Source: Granulicella sp. S156 (lineage in GTDB: Bacteria; Acidobacteriota; Terriglobia; Terriglobales; Acidobacteriaceae). From it: a stretch of DNA of 64,000 nucleotides. This document shows positions 42,985 through 52,016 of this stretch, piece by piece. Location of the stretch: contig NZ_LMUH01000009.1 of the NCBI RefSeq assembly GCF_009766105.1, forward strand, positions 89,428 to 153,427. Direction: 5' to 3'. Below the pieces are notes generated by a model that saw only the letters and a list, made by a program, of their open reading frames with translations, had not been told where the DNA came from and ran no database searches. Within the stretch, counting starts at the first letter, position 1, and every line of letters begins with the position of its first letter. The position numbers were made by a program, and so were the translations under genes.

Positions 42985-43503
42985 ATGTTGCGTCTCGCCA
43001 AATACGTCCTTTTAGCCGGAGCTGTCCTTGGCACGGCTGCTTTTTCTCCCTCCCTGACAGCGCAGCGCAAGGCTGCACCGGTGAACTCGTCCGCAGCGCC
43101 GGTACCCGCGCCGATTTTGCAGGGCAAGAAGGCGTTCATCTCGTTTGAACTGGGGGATGTCAGCTCGTTTCCTTCGACCTATAGCGGCGGCCCGGAGCGT
43201 GCGTACAACGAGTTCTTTCAGGGGATGCAGGAGTGGGGGCGATATCAGCTCGTCGCCGATCCTAAAGATGCGGATGTGATCTTCGCGATCCGGTTTGTTG
43301 ACTCGCCGGGCCTCAGCAATCCACAGATTCGGCTGGGCATCTCCGACTCCCGCGGACGCGTCTCGCTGTGGGGTTTTGCCGAGGAGATCAACGGAGCGTT
43401 TCGCAAGAAGAACCGCGACGCCGCATTTTCGGATGCGATCACTCAGATCATTAGTGATGTGAAGCTGCTGGTGCAATCGAATGTTGCACCGCCACAACCG
43501 TAG
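42985..43503 (+). CDS. Exported protein of unknown function between hslV and hslU
   Basis: A 172-residue protein with a signal peptide (RLAKYVLLAGAVLGTAAFSP, cleaved near LTAQ). The mature part starts with a low-complexity Ala/Pro stretch, then a compact domain containing KKAFISFELGDVSSF, RAYNEFFQGMQEWGRYQLV, PKDADVIFAIRFVD and DSRGRVSLWGFAEE. I do not recognise a named family. The pattern suggests a small alpha/beta periplasmic domain that may bind something. The ATG at 42985 has AGGAG ahead and is preferred to one 15 bases earlier. It starts 39 bases after hslV. Confidence 0.7.
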   Translation: MLRLAKYVLLAGAVLGTAAFSPSLTAQRKAAPVNSSAAPVPAPILQGKKAFISFELGDVSSFPSTYSGGPERAYNEFFQGMQEWGRYQLVADPKDADVIFAIRFVDSPGLSNPQIRLGISDSRGRVSLWGFAEEINGAFRKKNRDAAFSDAITQIISDVKLLVQSNVAPPQP

Positions 43504-43522
43504 TCACGCCCAGGTACGCTGT

Positions 43523-44326
43523 ATGTCCGATTTTACTGTGTCGATAGTCTCTGTTGCCCTGTTTTGTGTCGTGGCCTACTTGATGGCGCGCCACGGCGCC
43601 GCACGCCGTCTCCGCAGGCTACAGCAGGAGTATGGCGCGGAGAATGTCTTCTTCTCCCGTGTCGACCAAAGCTATATCGCGCTCGACCCCACGAAAAAAC
43701 GTGTCGCACTCAGTGGACGTGGTGGTTCTTCTTCTACGGGTACGAGCATGGGAGTGTATGACTTTGCGCAGATCAGCTCCGCCGAGATCGTAAGCAATGG
43801 GACGACGCTCGCGCGTGTGAGCCGTACAGAAGAGGTTGGCAGTCCTTCTACTGCGTTGCTATCGCGACCGGCTGCGGCAGAGATAAACTCCGAGTCAATG
43901 CGTCACGTTGGACTGCGTGTCAACGTCAACGATTCTGTTTATCCGACGTTTCTTATCCAGTTTGTTTATGAAGCCATACCCAGCACTGAGAAGCCTGCGG
44001 CGGAAGAGCGTCCCGAGCTGACGGCACTTCGTTCGTTCTATGATCGGTTGCGTACTGCTATCCGCCAGACGGAGGCTGTTTCGGCGGAGGCAGGTTTGTC
44101 TGCGGCCTCACCGTCCGGGCCGTGCATTGTGTCGATCGTGAGCGCGCGCAATACAATCGATGCGATCAATGCGATCCGGCGGTTGCGTCCGGACCTCGAT
44201 TTAGTCTCAGCCAGGAATCTGGTGGAAAGTATGCCTGCAGTCGTAATGACCGGCGTCGATCCCCAGGAGGCGGAGCGGCTTCGTAACTCACTCGCACTGC
44301 AGGGGATTGGCGTCTCCATTATCTAA
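43523..44326 (+). CDS. Membrane-anchored protein with L7/L12 C-terminal-like domain
   Basis: A 267-residue protein with one N-terminal helix (VSIVSVALFCVVAYLMA), a beta-rich middle domain (YIALDPTKKRVALSG, then VYDFAQISSAEIVSNG) and a C-terminal ~70 residues resembling the C-terminal domain of ribosomal protein L7/L12: NTIDAINAIRRLRPDLDLVS, ARNLVESMPAVVM, DPQEAERLRNSLALQGIGVSI. L7/L12 itself reads close to this (VIKVIR, KEAKDLVE, EAEKIKKKLEEAGAKVEI). Such domains are protein-interaction modules. No function is known. It lies between hslV and hslU, with its stop 35 bases before the hslU start, so the four genes may be one transcript. Confidence 0.65.
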   Translation: MSDFTVSIVSVALFCVVAYLMARHGAARRLRRLQQEYGAENVFFSRVDQSYIALDPTKKRVALSGRGGSSSTGTSMGVYDFAQISSAEIVSNGTTLARVSRTEEVGSPSTALLSRPAAAEINSESMRHVGLRVNVNDSVYPTFLIQFVYEAIPSTEKPAAEERPELTALRSFYDRLRTAIRQTEAVSAEAGLSAASPSGPCIVSIVSARNTIDAINAIRRLRPDLDLVSARNLVESMPAVVMTGVDPQEAERLRNSLALQGIGVSII

Positions 44327-44361
44327 AAGTTTTGTAAGGAAGAAAGAAGAACCCTCGAATT

Positions 44362-45966
44362 ATGGCAATTTACCTTCCCGGAACGGCTGAAGACCAGGCA
44401 CTCGCGCTCGACGAGATGACGCCGCGCGAGATCGTGGCCGAGCTCGACAAGTATGTCGTCGGCCAGGCCGCGGCCAAACGTGCGGTGGCTATTGCGCTGA
44501 GAAACAGATCGCGCCGGCAGAAGCTCCCCCCCGATCTTGCGGAAGAGATCATGCCGAAGAACATCCTCATGATCGGCTCGACAGGCGTGGGCAAGACCGA
44601 GATCGCGCGGCGGCTGGCCAAACTCACCAACTCACCGTTTCTCAAGATTGAGGCTTCGAAGTTTACCGAGGTCGGCTACGTTGGGCGTGATGTGGAGTCG
44701 ATGGTGCGCGACCTCGTCGAGATCGGCATCGACATGGTGCGCGAGGAAAAGCTCGACGAGATTGAAGATCGTGCCGAGATTGCTGCTGAAGATCGCCTGA
44801 TTGATCTGCTGTTGCAGCAGGGATCAGCAAGTTCGCCATCCGCGGAAGCAGGTCCTGCCACGCCCAGGCTCGTCCTGACAGTTGAAGGAGAGCCCCTACC
44901 CGCCCTGGTGCTAAAAAGCGGTGTTGAAGAGGGACCACCCAAACCTGCAGAGGCAGCCGCAAAGGATGCGTCTCCCGGGCTGGTCGTAGTGCCGAAGACC
45001 GACGCGGAACGCGCCCGCGAAAAGGACCGGCTCCGCCAGCAGTTTCGCGAGGGCCGCCTCGACGACCGCATGGTGGAGATCGAAGCCCGCGACCGCAACA
45101 TGCCGCAGATCGAGTTCATCAGCAACCAGCCTCCGGAGGACATGGAATCAAGCGGCATGAAGGAGATGCTCTCCGGCATGTTCGGTCAGCGCACCCGCAA
45201 GCGCCCCATGAAGGTCGCCGATGCCTTCGACTACCTCGTACAGGAAGAAGAGGGCCGCTTGCTCGACATGGACCAGGTCACGCGTCTCGCGATTGAACGC
45301 GTCGAGGACTCGGGCATGGTCTTTCTCGACGAGATCGACAAGATCGCCGGGCGCGAAGGCGGGCACGGGCCCGACATCAGCCGCGAGGGCGTGCAGCGCG
45401 ATATCCTCCCCATCGTCGAAGGGACGACCGTCAATACCAAGTACGGCATGGTTGCGACCGACCATATCCTCTTCATCGCCGCCGGAGCGTTCCACGTCTC
45501 TAAGCCGAGCGATCTCATCCCGGAGCTGCAAGGGCGCTTTCCGATTCGCGTAGAGTTGCTGCCGCTGACGGTGGCTGACTTCCTGCGTATCCTCACCGAG
45601 CCCCGCGCGTCGCTGGTAAAGCAGGCAACGGCCTTGCTCGAAACCGAAGGACTGACGTTGGAGTTCGCTCCCGAGGCGCTCGAAGAGATGGCGAACTTCG
45701 CCTTTCGTGTGAACGAGACAACCGAGAACATCGGTGCGCGGCGTCTGCACACCATCATGGAGCGCGTGTTGGACGAGATCAGCTTCCAGGCTCCGGACCT
45801 CGTAAAGGCAGTCCAGCCTGCAGACGGAACAAAGCCTGTGCCGCAGCTGATCGAACGCACAACAGACAAAGGCACGCAGCGCGTTCTGCGCGTCGAGCGA
45901 GAGTACGTGCAGCAGCAGGTAGCCGACATCGTGAAGAACCAGGATCTGAGCCGCTATATTTTGTAA
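44362..45966 (+). CDS. hslU: HslU, ATPase subunit of the HslUV protease
   Basis: A 534-residue AAA+ unfoldase that feeds substrates to HslV. The N-terminus MTPREIVAELDKYVVGQAAAKRAVAIAL, Walker A MIGSTGVGKTEIARRLAKL, Walker B SGMVFLDEIDKIAGR and the arginine/sensor region VNETTENIGARRLHTIMERVLDEI are standard, as is the C-terminal DLSRYIL that docks into HslV. It is about 90 residues longer than the E. coli protein because a Pro/Ala-rich segment is inserted in the I domain (residues ~150-220), between LIDLLLQQ and REGRLDDRMVEIE. The function should be unchanged; the insert could affect substrate selection. Confidence 0.95.
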   Translation: MAIYLPGTAEDQALALDEMTPREIVAELDKYVVGQAAAKRAVAIALRNRSRRQKLPPDLAEEIMPKNILMIGSTGVGKTEIARRLAKLTNSPFLKIEASKFTEVGYVGRDVESMVRDLVEIGIDMVREEKLDEIEDRAEIAAEDRLIDLLLQQGSASSPSAEAGPATPRLVLTVEGEPLPALVLKSGVEEGPPKPAEAAAKDASPGLVVVPKTDAERAREKDRLRQQFREGRLDDRMVEIEARDRNMPQIEFISNQPPEDMESSGMKEMLSGMFGQRTRKRPMKVADAFDYLVQEEEGRLLDMDQVTRLAIERVEDSGMVFLDEIDKIAGREGGHGPDISREGVQRDILPIVEGTTVNTKYGMVATDHILFIAAGAFHVSKPSDLIPELQGRFPIRVELLPLTVADFLRILTEPRASLVKQATALLETEGLTLEFAPEALEEMANFAFRVNETTENIGARRLHTIMERVLDEISFQAPDLVKAVQPADGTKPVPQLIERTTDKGTQRVLRVEREYVQQQVADIVKNQDLSRYIL

Positions 45967-45987
45967 TCTTTGAGGCGGAGTCACGAA

Positions 45988-46060
45988 ACCGGGTGCCCCA
46001 TCTCCAGGGCATCGCCCGAAGGGCGACCGCTCCCGCTTTTGTTTTTCTGGTTGTCATTCC
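45988..46060 (+). repeat. Compound intergenic repeat after hslU
   Basis: Contains ACCGGGTGCCCCAT (45988-46001) and the GAA-loop hairpin TCGCCCGAAGGGCGA (46012-46026), both exact copies of elements at 28220-28304, and then the 23-base repeat shared with 42183-42205 (46038-46060). It may contribute to hslU termination. Confidence 0.7.
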
Positions 46061-46182
46061 CGTAGGGAACCTGCTTCTCGTTTGCTGTGGCTGGACTCTC
46101 TATGGCACGGCTCAAACCTTGTGTTTCATAAACTTCGTCAACCACTCCCCTATACTTAATCCATCGTGCCTAGAGGAGCTTC

Positions 46183-47916
46183 ATGACGAGTCAACGCATT
46201 CGCCGGCTGCTAGGTGTGTATGCAGTCCTGATGTTGGTAGTGGCCTTTGGGTATGCCCGCTACGACGGCTACATCATGGATGGCGATGGCACAGCATTCA
46301 TGGACATCTCGCAGGCCCTGACCGATGGTCACGCGGGCCTCGCGATCAACGGTTACTGGAACCCCGGCTATCCTGCGGTGCTGGCCGTGGTGAGGATGCT
46401 TGTTCACCCCACGCGCTGGACCGAGATGGCGATGGCGCGCTACACCAACGTCGTCATCTTCGCGTTGGCGATGGCGGCATGTCTCTTTTTGACGACCGGG
46501 CTGGTGCGGCTGCGCGCGCAGCGCGGGCCGGGTGAACCTGGCGCAGCGGTCCCAGAGTGGGCCTTGCATCTGCTCGGATTAGCACTGCTGACGATAAGCG
46601 CCGGACGCGAACTGCCCCTCTCAGCGGTACGTTCCGACACACTGCTCATGGCGCTACTGCTGTTCGCCATGGGGCTGGTGCTGCGGCTGCAGGCAGGCAC
46701 AGGCTTCTGGGCGTGGCCTGTCTTGGGAGCCATACTGGGCTGCGCCTATCTGGTCAAATCCTTTGCCTTCCTGCCGTCTGTATTTTTGATCTTGGCGGCA
46801 TTGATCTTCGGTCTTACGCGCAAGGGCAGCGCTCGGACGCAGATCGCCTCCGGCGCTGTAGTCGCGGGAGTGGTATTTGCGGCCATCGCCGGGCCTTATG
46901 TCGTAGCGGTCTCGCGACAGTTAGGACACCTGTCGACTGGTGACTCCGCGCGCCTGAACTATTGCTTCTTTATTGACCAGACCCCGCGCTGGCACGAGTG
47001 GTACCTCCACGATCTCGGCCACGCCGTAGGCACATTCACGCACCCTGAAGCCGTCATCGCTGCACCGCCACCGGTCTTCAGCTTCGCGGCGCACCCGGTG
47101 GGCACGTTTCCGCTGTGGTTCGACCCAGCCTATTGGACCGATGGCCTGAAGCCGCACTTCTGGCTCAGAGGCCATCTGGAGCGACTGCTCCGCTGCACGG
47201 AGTTGCTGACGCGCTTCCTGCTCGCGCGCCCGGAGGTCTTCGTCCTCTTAGGCGTAATGCTCGCCTTCGGTGCGATCTGGCCAAGGCGACGCGCGCTGTG
47301 GGTAGGCGCTCCCGCTGTCGCATGGGGTCTGCTGATGCTGGGCATCTACTTTCCCATCGATCTGCAGGACCGCTATCTAACGGGACCGTTTCTGTTGGTG
47401 CTGTTGCCGCTCTTTGCGTGGTTGCAGCGCCGCGAGGGCGAAGGTGATCGTACGCGCTGGATCGCCGCCGCGTTGGTAGTGCTGACGGCAGGCGTCGCCA
47501 TCGCACAGGCCGGAAGCTATCTGCTGGAACGCCGCCGTCTCGAACCTGCCGCACATCGCGGAGAAGCCGGCTACAACCCGGAGATGAACCCCATGGCTCA
47601 GGCCCTTAACACAATGGGCCTCAAACCCGGCGACAAGATCGCCTGCTTCGGAGACACAGCCTGCTATCTGGATCACCAGTGGGCAAGGCTGGCGGGTGCG
47701 CAAATCCTCGCAGAAGTAGAGACACCCAACAGCGCCGACCCGCAGCAGGTATGGGATTCGGTCGCCGACAAGCACACCATCACGGAGCCGCTCCAGAAGA
47801 TGGGCTTGCGGTTCATCGTGACGAAGTTCGCCAACTCAGCGCGCAAGCCCGACGGCTGGGTGCAGTTGGGGGACAGTGACTTCTTTGCCTATCCATTAAC
47901 GGATGGGTCGCGCTAA
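46183..47916 (+). CDS. GT-C type membrane glycosyltransferase (ArnT/PMT-like)
   Basis: A 577-residue polytopic inner-membrane protein with roughly ten helices. The first external loop carries YDGYIMDGDGTAFMDISQALTDGH and NGYWNPGYPAVLAVV, the acidic-loop arrangement of GT-C enzymes that use polyprenyl-phosphate sugars; the C-terminal ~120 residues form a soluble periplasmic domain (GLKPGDKIACFGDTACYL). AGGAG precedes the ATG at 46183. It likely transfers a sugar to an envelope component. The sugar donor is probably made by a dolichol-phosphate-mannose-synthase-like GT2 such as the one at 55.2-56.2 kb. No specific substrate is evident. Confidence 0.75.
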   Translation: MTSQRIRRLLGVYAVLMLVVAFGYARYDGYIMDGDGTAFMDISQALTDGHAGLAINGYWNPGYPAVLAVVRMLVHPTRWTEMAMARYTNVVIFALAMAACLFLTTGLVRLRAQRGPGEPGAAVPEWALHLLGLALLTISAGRELPLSAVRSDTLLMALLLFAMGLVLRLQAGTGFWAWPVLGAILGCAYLVKSFAFLPSVFLILAALIFGLTRKGSARTQIASGAVVAGVVFAAIAGPYVVAVSRQLGHLSTGDSARLNYCFFIDQTPRWHEWYLHDLGHAVGTFTHPEAVIAAPPPVFSFAAHPVGTFPLWFDPAYWTDGLKPHFWLRGHLERLLRCTELLTRFLLARPEVFVLLGVMLAFGAIWPRRRALWVGAPAVAWGLLMLGIYFPIDLQDRYLTGPFLLVLLPLFAWLQRREGEGDRTRWIAAALVVLTAGVAIAQAGSYLLERRRLEPAAHRGEAGYNPEMNPMAQALNTMGLKPGDKIACFGDTACYLDHQWARLAGAQILAEVETPNSADPQQVWDSVADKHTITEPLQKMGLRFIVTKFANSARKPDGWVQLGDSDFFAYPLTDGSR

Positions 47917-47930
47917 GCCCAGCAAAGAAT

Positions 47931-49919
47931 CTACGGGCGAGTGCCCAGGTTGCTGGTTCCATCCAGCGTTGGAACAATGGGCAGACCTGCAGCGATCGGA
48001 GTGATCACGGGAGTAGCAACGCCGATGATCTCGGTCACGGAGCTGCCCAGGAAGTTTGGCACCCAGACGTTGCCCGAGCTGTCGATCGCGATCCCCTCTG
48101 GCCCGTTCAGGCCGCCGCCAGTATAGAAGCCGGTTCCGGAGAGAATGGCTCCGGCATTGGAGAGTTCGGTCACTGTATTGCCATGGAAGTTACTTATCCA
48201 GGCGTTGCCCGAGCCGTCGATCGCGATCGCCGTTGGCTGGCTCAGGCTGCCGCCGGTGTAGCCGGTGGTCCCGGAGAGAATTGCCCCGGTATTTGAGAAC
48301 TTAGACACAGATTCGCCTAAGTCATTGGGCGACCAGGCGTTGCCGGAACTGTCGATCGCAATCCCCTGTGGAAAGTCCAGGCCGCCGCCGGTGTACCCAT
48401 TCGCTCCGGAGAGGATTGCCCCGGCATTGGAGACCTCGGTCAAGGAGTTAATCCCGAAATTAGCCACCCAGGCGTTGCCCGAGCCGTCGATCGCGATCCC
48501 ATCGGGATCGCTGAAGCCGCCGCCGGTGTAGCCATTGGTCCCGGAGAGGAACGTTCCGGTGCTGGAGATCTCAGTCACGGAGTTACCTCCTTCATTAGCC
48601 ACCCAGGCGTTGCCCAGGCCATCGAACGCGATGCCCTCTGGCTCGTTCAGGCCGCCGCCGGTGTAGCCGTTGGTTCCGGAGAGGAATGTCCCGGAGCTGG
48701 AAATCACGGTCACGGAGTTACTACCAAGATTATCCACCCAGGCGTTGCCTGAGCTGTCGATCGCAATCCCCAATGGATGGCTCAGGCCGCCGCCGGTGTA
48801 GCCATTGGCCCCGGAGAGGAATGCCCCGGAGCTGGAAATCACGGTCACGGCGTCATCGGAAGGATTCGTTACCCAGGCGTTGCCCGCGCTGTCGATCGCG
48901 ACCCCACTGGGCCCGCTCAGGCCGCCACCGGCGTAGTTGAGAGTGAGAGACAAGTCGTTGGCCGAGTTGAAGAATGGCTGGAAGGGACTGGTGCTGGTAA
49001 TCAGACCGATCAGTGTGGCGACATTGCCATTCGGGTTCTGCGCGAAGTTGATGGCCGCTGCTGCCGTATCGGTGGGCGCGGTGGCATAGGTGGTATTGGA
49101 GAAGAGCGTGCTGCATCCGGACGAGCTAGTTCCGGTGGTATTGACGCAGGCAGCCAGGAAGTCCGCCACGGTGTTGATCCTGGTCACGGGAACTGTGACG
49201 TTGCTATGGAGAGGGAAGGTCGAATTGGGCAGCCCGCTGGCCTGGTTCACAATATTCAATGCAGTATTGAAGGCATTTGCTAATCCAATCCCGGAGGCTG
49301 CATGGCCCGTTACCGCGCTGGGCGCACCGATGTGCAACGGATCGGTCGCAAAGCCTGCCAAAGCAAAGGCCGTCACAGCCGTGCTGACCTCATTCATGGT
49401 CACGAAGGTAACGCCCGGGAAGGCACCGCTGGCAGTCGCGCTGGCGCAGTTGCCCATTACAGCCAGCAGCGTTGCCGCCAGGTTGGCGCCGCTGGGGGTG
49501 CCAACTCCGTTGACCTGCGGATCTCCGCCGATGGAGTACAGGTAGACCTGGGTGTTCGGCGTGCAGGCGAAAGCGCCATTGATATCGAAGTTGCCATAGG
49601 GATCCGTGGTGACGTAGAAGTTCCCATTCCCATCCGCCGGATTCCCCGTCGCAGCAGTCAGCAGCGAGGTCGACGCGTTACTCGAGGAGGCGGCGATGCC
49701 GTTCCCGCCGTAAGCGGCAGTGCTGGCAGCATACATATAGACATGCGCGCCATTGAGCGGCTGCTGTCCTCCATGTACGACGCCCTTGATGTGCACGGCG
49801 GTCTGCGTCGAGGTATTGGAAACATCCCCGAAGTTCGCCGAGCAGCCGGTCATACCAAGCACAAAAGCCACGCCCAGTACGCTGGCCACAGACGAGAAAG
49901 ACAGAGGATGGTTTCGCAT
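47931..49919 (-). CDS. NHL-repeat lipoprotein, copy A
   Basis: A 662-residue surface or periplasmic lipoprotein. The N-terminus has a lipobox (MTGC) after a hydrophobic signal. A ~300-residue conserved region beginning VHIKGVVHGGQQPLNGAHVYMY resembles a carboxypeptidase-regulatory beta domain followed by a helical part. Then come seven NHL-like repeats of ~45 residues with the core GIAIDSSGNAWV, predicting a seven-bladed beta-propeller, and a 30-residue tail ending SNLGTRP. It is the last of three tandem paralogues on the minus strand. ATG 49919 has GGAG upstream. The ligand and role are unknown; surface binding of carbohydrate or peptidoglycan is a guess. Confidence 0.8.
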   Translation of the reverse strand: MRNHPLSFSSVASVLGVAFVLGMTGCSANFGDVSNTSTQTAVHIKGVVHGGQQPLNGAHVYMYAASTAAYGGNGIAASSSNASTSLLTAATGNPADGNGNFYVTTDPYGNFDINGAFACTPNTQVYLYSIGGDPQVNGVGTPSGANLAATLLAVMGNCASATASGAFPGVTFVTMNEVSTAVTAFALAGFATDPLHIGAPSAVTGHAASGIGLANAFNTALNIVNQASGLPNSTFPLHSNVTVPVTRINTVADFLAACVNTTGTSSSGCSTLFSNTTYATAPTDTAAAAINFAQNPNGNVATLIGLITSTSPFQPFFNSANDLSLTLNYAGGGLSGPSGVAIDSAGNAWVTNPSDDAVTVISSSGAFLSGANGYTGGGLSHPLGIAIDSSGNAWVDNLGSNSVTVISSSGTFLSGTNGYTGGGLNEPEGIAFDGLGNAWVANEGGNSVTEISSTGTFLSGTNGYTGGGFSDPDGIAIDGSGNAWVANFGINSLTEVSNAGAILSGANGYTGGGLDFPQGIAIDSSGNAWSPNDLGESVSKFSNTGAILSGTTGYTGGSLSQPTAIAIDGSGNAWISNFHGNTVTELSNAGAILSGTGFYTGGGLNGPEGIAIDSSGNVWVPNFLGSSVTEIIGVATPVITPIAAGLPIVPTLDGTSNLGTRP

Positions 49920-49950
49920 AGTTCTCCTATAAGGGAACGGTAGTCATATT

Positions 49951-49963
49951 CGTAAAACTTACG
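49951..49963 (-). promoter_or_regulatory. Conserved short palindrome in the 5' region of NHL copy A
   Basis: CGTAAAACTTACG followed by a conserved ACTTACGCAGAACAG and a GGGCCCG block. Nearly the same arrangement occurs at 52189-52202. The position ~32-44 bases upstream of the copy A start suggests a shared operator or 5'-UTR element. Confidence 0.45.
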
Positions 49964-49994
49964 CAGAACAGGGGCCCGAACTCCAGATAAGAAT

Positions 49995-52016
49995 CTACGG
50001 GCGAGTGCCAAGGTTGCTGCTTCCGTCCGGCGTTGGAACAACGGGCAGACCGGCAGTGATCGGAGTCACCACAGGGGTAGCAAGGCCGATCATCTCGGTC
50101 ACGGAGTTGCCTTGAAAGTTCGTGATCCAGGCGTTGCCTGAGCCGTCGATCGCGATCTGCATGGGCTGATTCAGGCCGCCGTTGGCGTAGCCGCTGAAAC
50201 CGGAGAGAGTTGCCCCGGTGCTGGAGATCCCGACGACAGAGCCGAAGGTGTTGGCCACCCAGGCGTTGCCAGCCCCGTCGATCGCGATCCCGGCAGCCTC
50301 GTTCACGGTATTGTCGGCAACGTAGCCGGTGGTCCCGGAGAGGAATGTCCCGGTATTGGAGATCTCGGTGACAGCGAACCCCCCACCGGCTATCCAGGCA
50401 TTGCCCGCTCCGTCAATCGCGATCTGTTGTGGCGTTTGCAGGCCCCCGCCGGTGTAGCCGTTGGTTCCGGAAAGGACTGTTCCGGTATTGGAGAACTCGG
50501 TCACGGAGGCACCGCTGAAATTCCCCGCCCAGGCGTTGCCCGCGCCGTCGATCGCCATTCCATTGGGCTCGCTCAGGCCGCCGCCGGTGTAAACGTCCCC
50601 GGGAAGTATCGCCCCTGTGCTGGAGAGCTTGCTTACGGAGTTGCGAAAATCACTCGCCCAGAGATTGCCCGCGCCGTCGATCGCGATCGACTCCGGCTCG
50701 TCCAGGGCGCCGCCGCGGGAGCCGACGGTTCCGTTGAAGACGGTCCCTGCATTGGAGAGTTCGATCAGGCCAATACCACCACTGGTTACCCAGACATTGT
50801 TCGCGCGGTCGATCGCGATATTACTGGGTCCAACCAGGGAGATGTCTTGGTAGCCGCTGGCTCCGGAAAGATAGGACCCGGAGCTGGAGATCTCGGTCAC
50901 GTCAAACCCTCCGGCATTCGCCACCCAGGCGTTTCCCGAGGCGTCGACTGCGATCCCATTCGGAGAGGTCAAGCCGCCGCCGGTGTAGTTGATCCCAAGA
51001 GATAAGTCGATGATAGTGCTGTTGAAGGGCTGGAAGGGACTGGTGTTGTTTGCCAGAGGGAGCAGAAAGTTAATATTGGTTCCCGCGTTCTGCGCGATGT
51101 TGATGGCTGCGGCGGCCGTATCGGTGGGCATCGTGGCGTAGGTCGTGTTGGAGAAGAGTGTGCTGCATCCGGAGGAACCAGCGCCGCTGGAGTTGACGCA
51201 GGCAGCCAGGATGTCTGCCACGGTGTTGATCGTGGTCACGGGGACCACAGCGTTGCTGTTGAGAGGCAAGGTAGGATTGGGCAGTCCGGTGCTCTGGTTC
51301 ACGAGGTTCAGCCCGATCGTGAAGGCGTTGGCCAGGCCGGTCCCGGCGAGCGCATCGCCCGATGCGCTAGGCGCCCCGATGTGCAGGGGATCGGTGGTAA
51401 AACCTGCCAGCGCATATGCAGTGGCTACCGTACTGACCTCATTCAGAGACACGAACGTAACGTTCGGGAAGGCGCCGCTGGGAGTCGCACTCGCGCAGTC
51501 GCCCACTACCGCCATCAACGCTGCCGCAGAATTCGGCGTACCGGCAACTCCTTGACCACTCAACTGCGGATCTCCGCCGATCGAATACAGATAGACCTGA
51601 GTGTTCGGCGTGCAGGCAAAAGCCCCGTGGATGTCGAAATTGCCTCCTGCATCCGTGACGACATAGAAGTTCCCGTTCCCATCCGCCGGATTCCCCGTCG
51701 CAGCGGTCAGCAAGGAGGTCGACGCATTGCTCGAGGAGGCAGCGATGCCGCTACCGCCATACGCCCCTGTGTTGGCGGCATACATATAGACATGCGCGCC
51801 ATTGAGCGGCTGCTGGCCTCCATGAACCGCGCCCTTGATGTGCATGGCCGTCCCAGTGGGAGCGCTGGAGACGTCACCGAAGTTCGCTGAGCATCCGCTT
51901 AGGATAACTACGCTGGCAAGCCCAACAGAACTGACCACGAAAGAGAGTGACAGAGCCTTTGTCTTCACAGGACCTTCCCCCTGCCGAGGGGTTGACGGGC
52001 TGCTGGACGTGGCCAT
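49995..52016 (-). CDS. NHL-repeat lipoprotein, copy B
   Basis: A 673-residue paralogue of copies A and C with a longer basic N-terminal segment before the signal and a lipobox LSGC. The ATG at 52016 has GGGGAGA upstream and is preferred to an earlier ATG at 52064. The N-terminal domain is close to the others (GGQQPLNGAHVYMY, DGNGNFYVVTD, NSAAALMAVVGDCASA), while the seven repeats are the most diverged (one reads DISLVGPSNIAIDRANNVWV, another has NGGLNQPMQIAIDGSGNAWI). It ends with the common tail SNLGTRP. It lies 75 bases upstream of copy A. The function is unknown. Confidence 0.8.
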   Translation of the reverse strand: MATSSSPSTPRQGEGPVKTKALSLSFVVSSVGLASVVILSGCSANFGDVSSAPTGTAMHIKGAVHGGQQPLNGAHVYMYAANTGAYGGSGIAASSSNASTSLLTAATGNPADGNGNFYVVTDAGGNFDIHGAFACTPNTQVYLYSIGGDPQLSGQGVAGTPNSAAALMAVVGDCASATPSGAFPNVTFVSLNEVSTVATAYALAGFTTDPLHIGAPSASGDALAGTGLANAFTIGLNLVNQSTGLPNPTLPLNSNAVVPVTTINTVADILAACVNSSGAGSSGCSTLFSNTTYATMPTDTAAAAINIAQNAGTNINFLLPLANNTSPFQPFNSTIIDLSLGINYTGGGLTSPNGIAVDASGNAWVANAGGFDVTEISSSGSYLSGASGYQDISLVGPSNIAIDRANNVWVTSGGIGLIELSNAGTVFNGTVGSRGGALDEPESIAIDGAGNLWASDFRNSVSKLSSTGAILPGDVYTGGGLSEPNGMAIDGAGNAWAGNFSGASVTEFSNTGTVLSGTNGYTGGGLQTPQQIAIDGAGNAWIAGGGFAVTEISNTGTFLSGTTGYVADNTVNEAAGIAIDGAGNAWVANTFGSVVGISSTGATLSGFSGYANGGLNQPMQIAIDGSGNAWITNFQGNSVTEMIGLATPVVTPITAGLPVVPTPDGSSNLGTRP

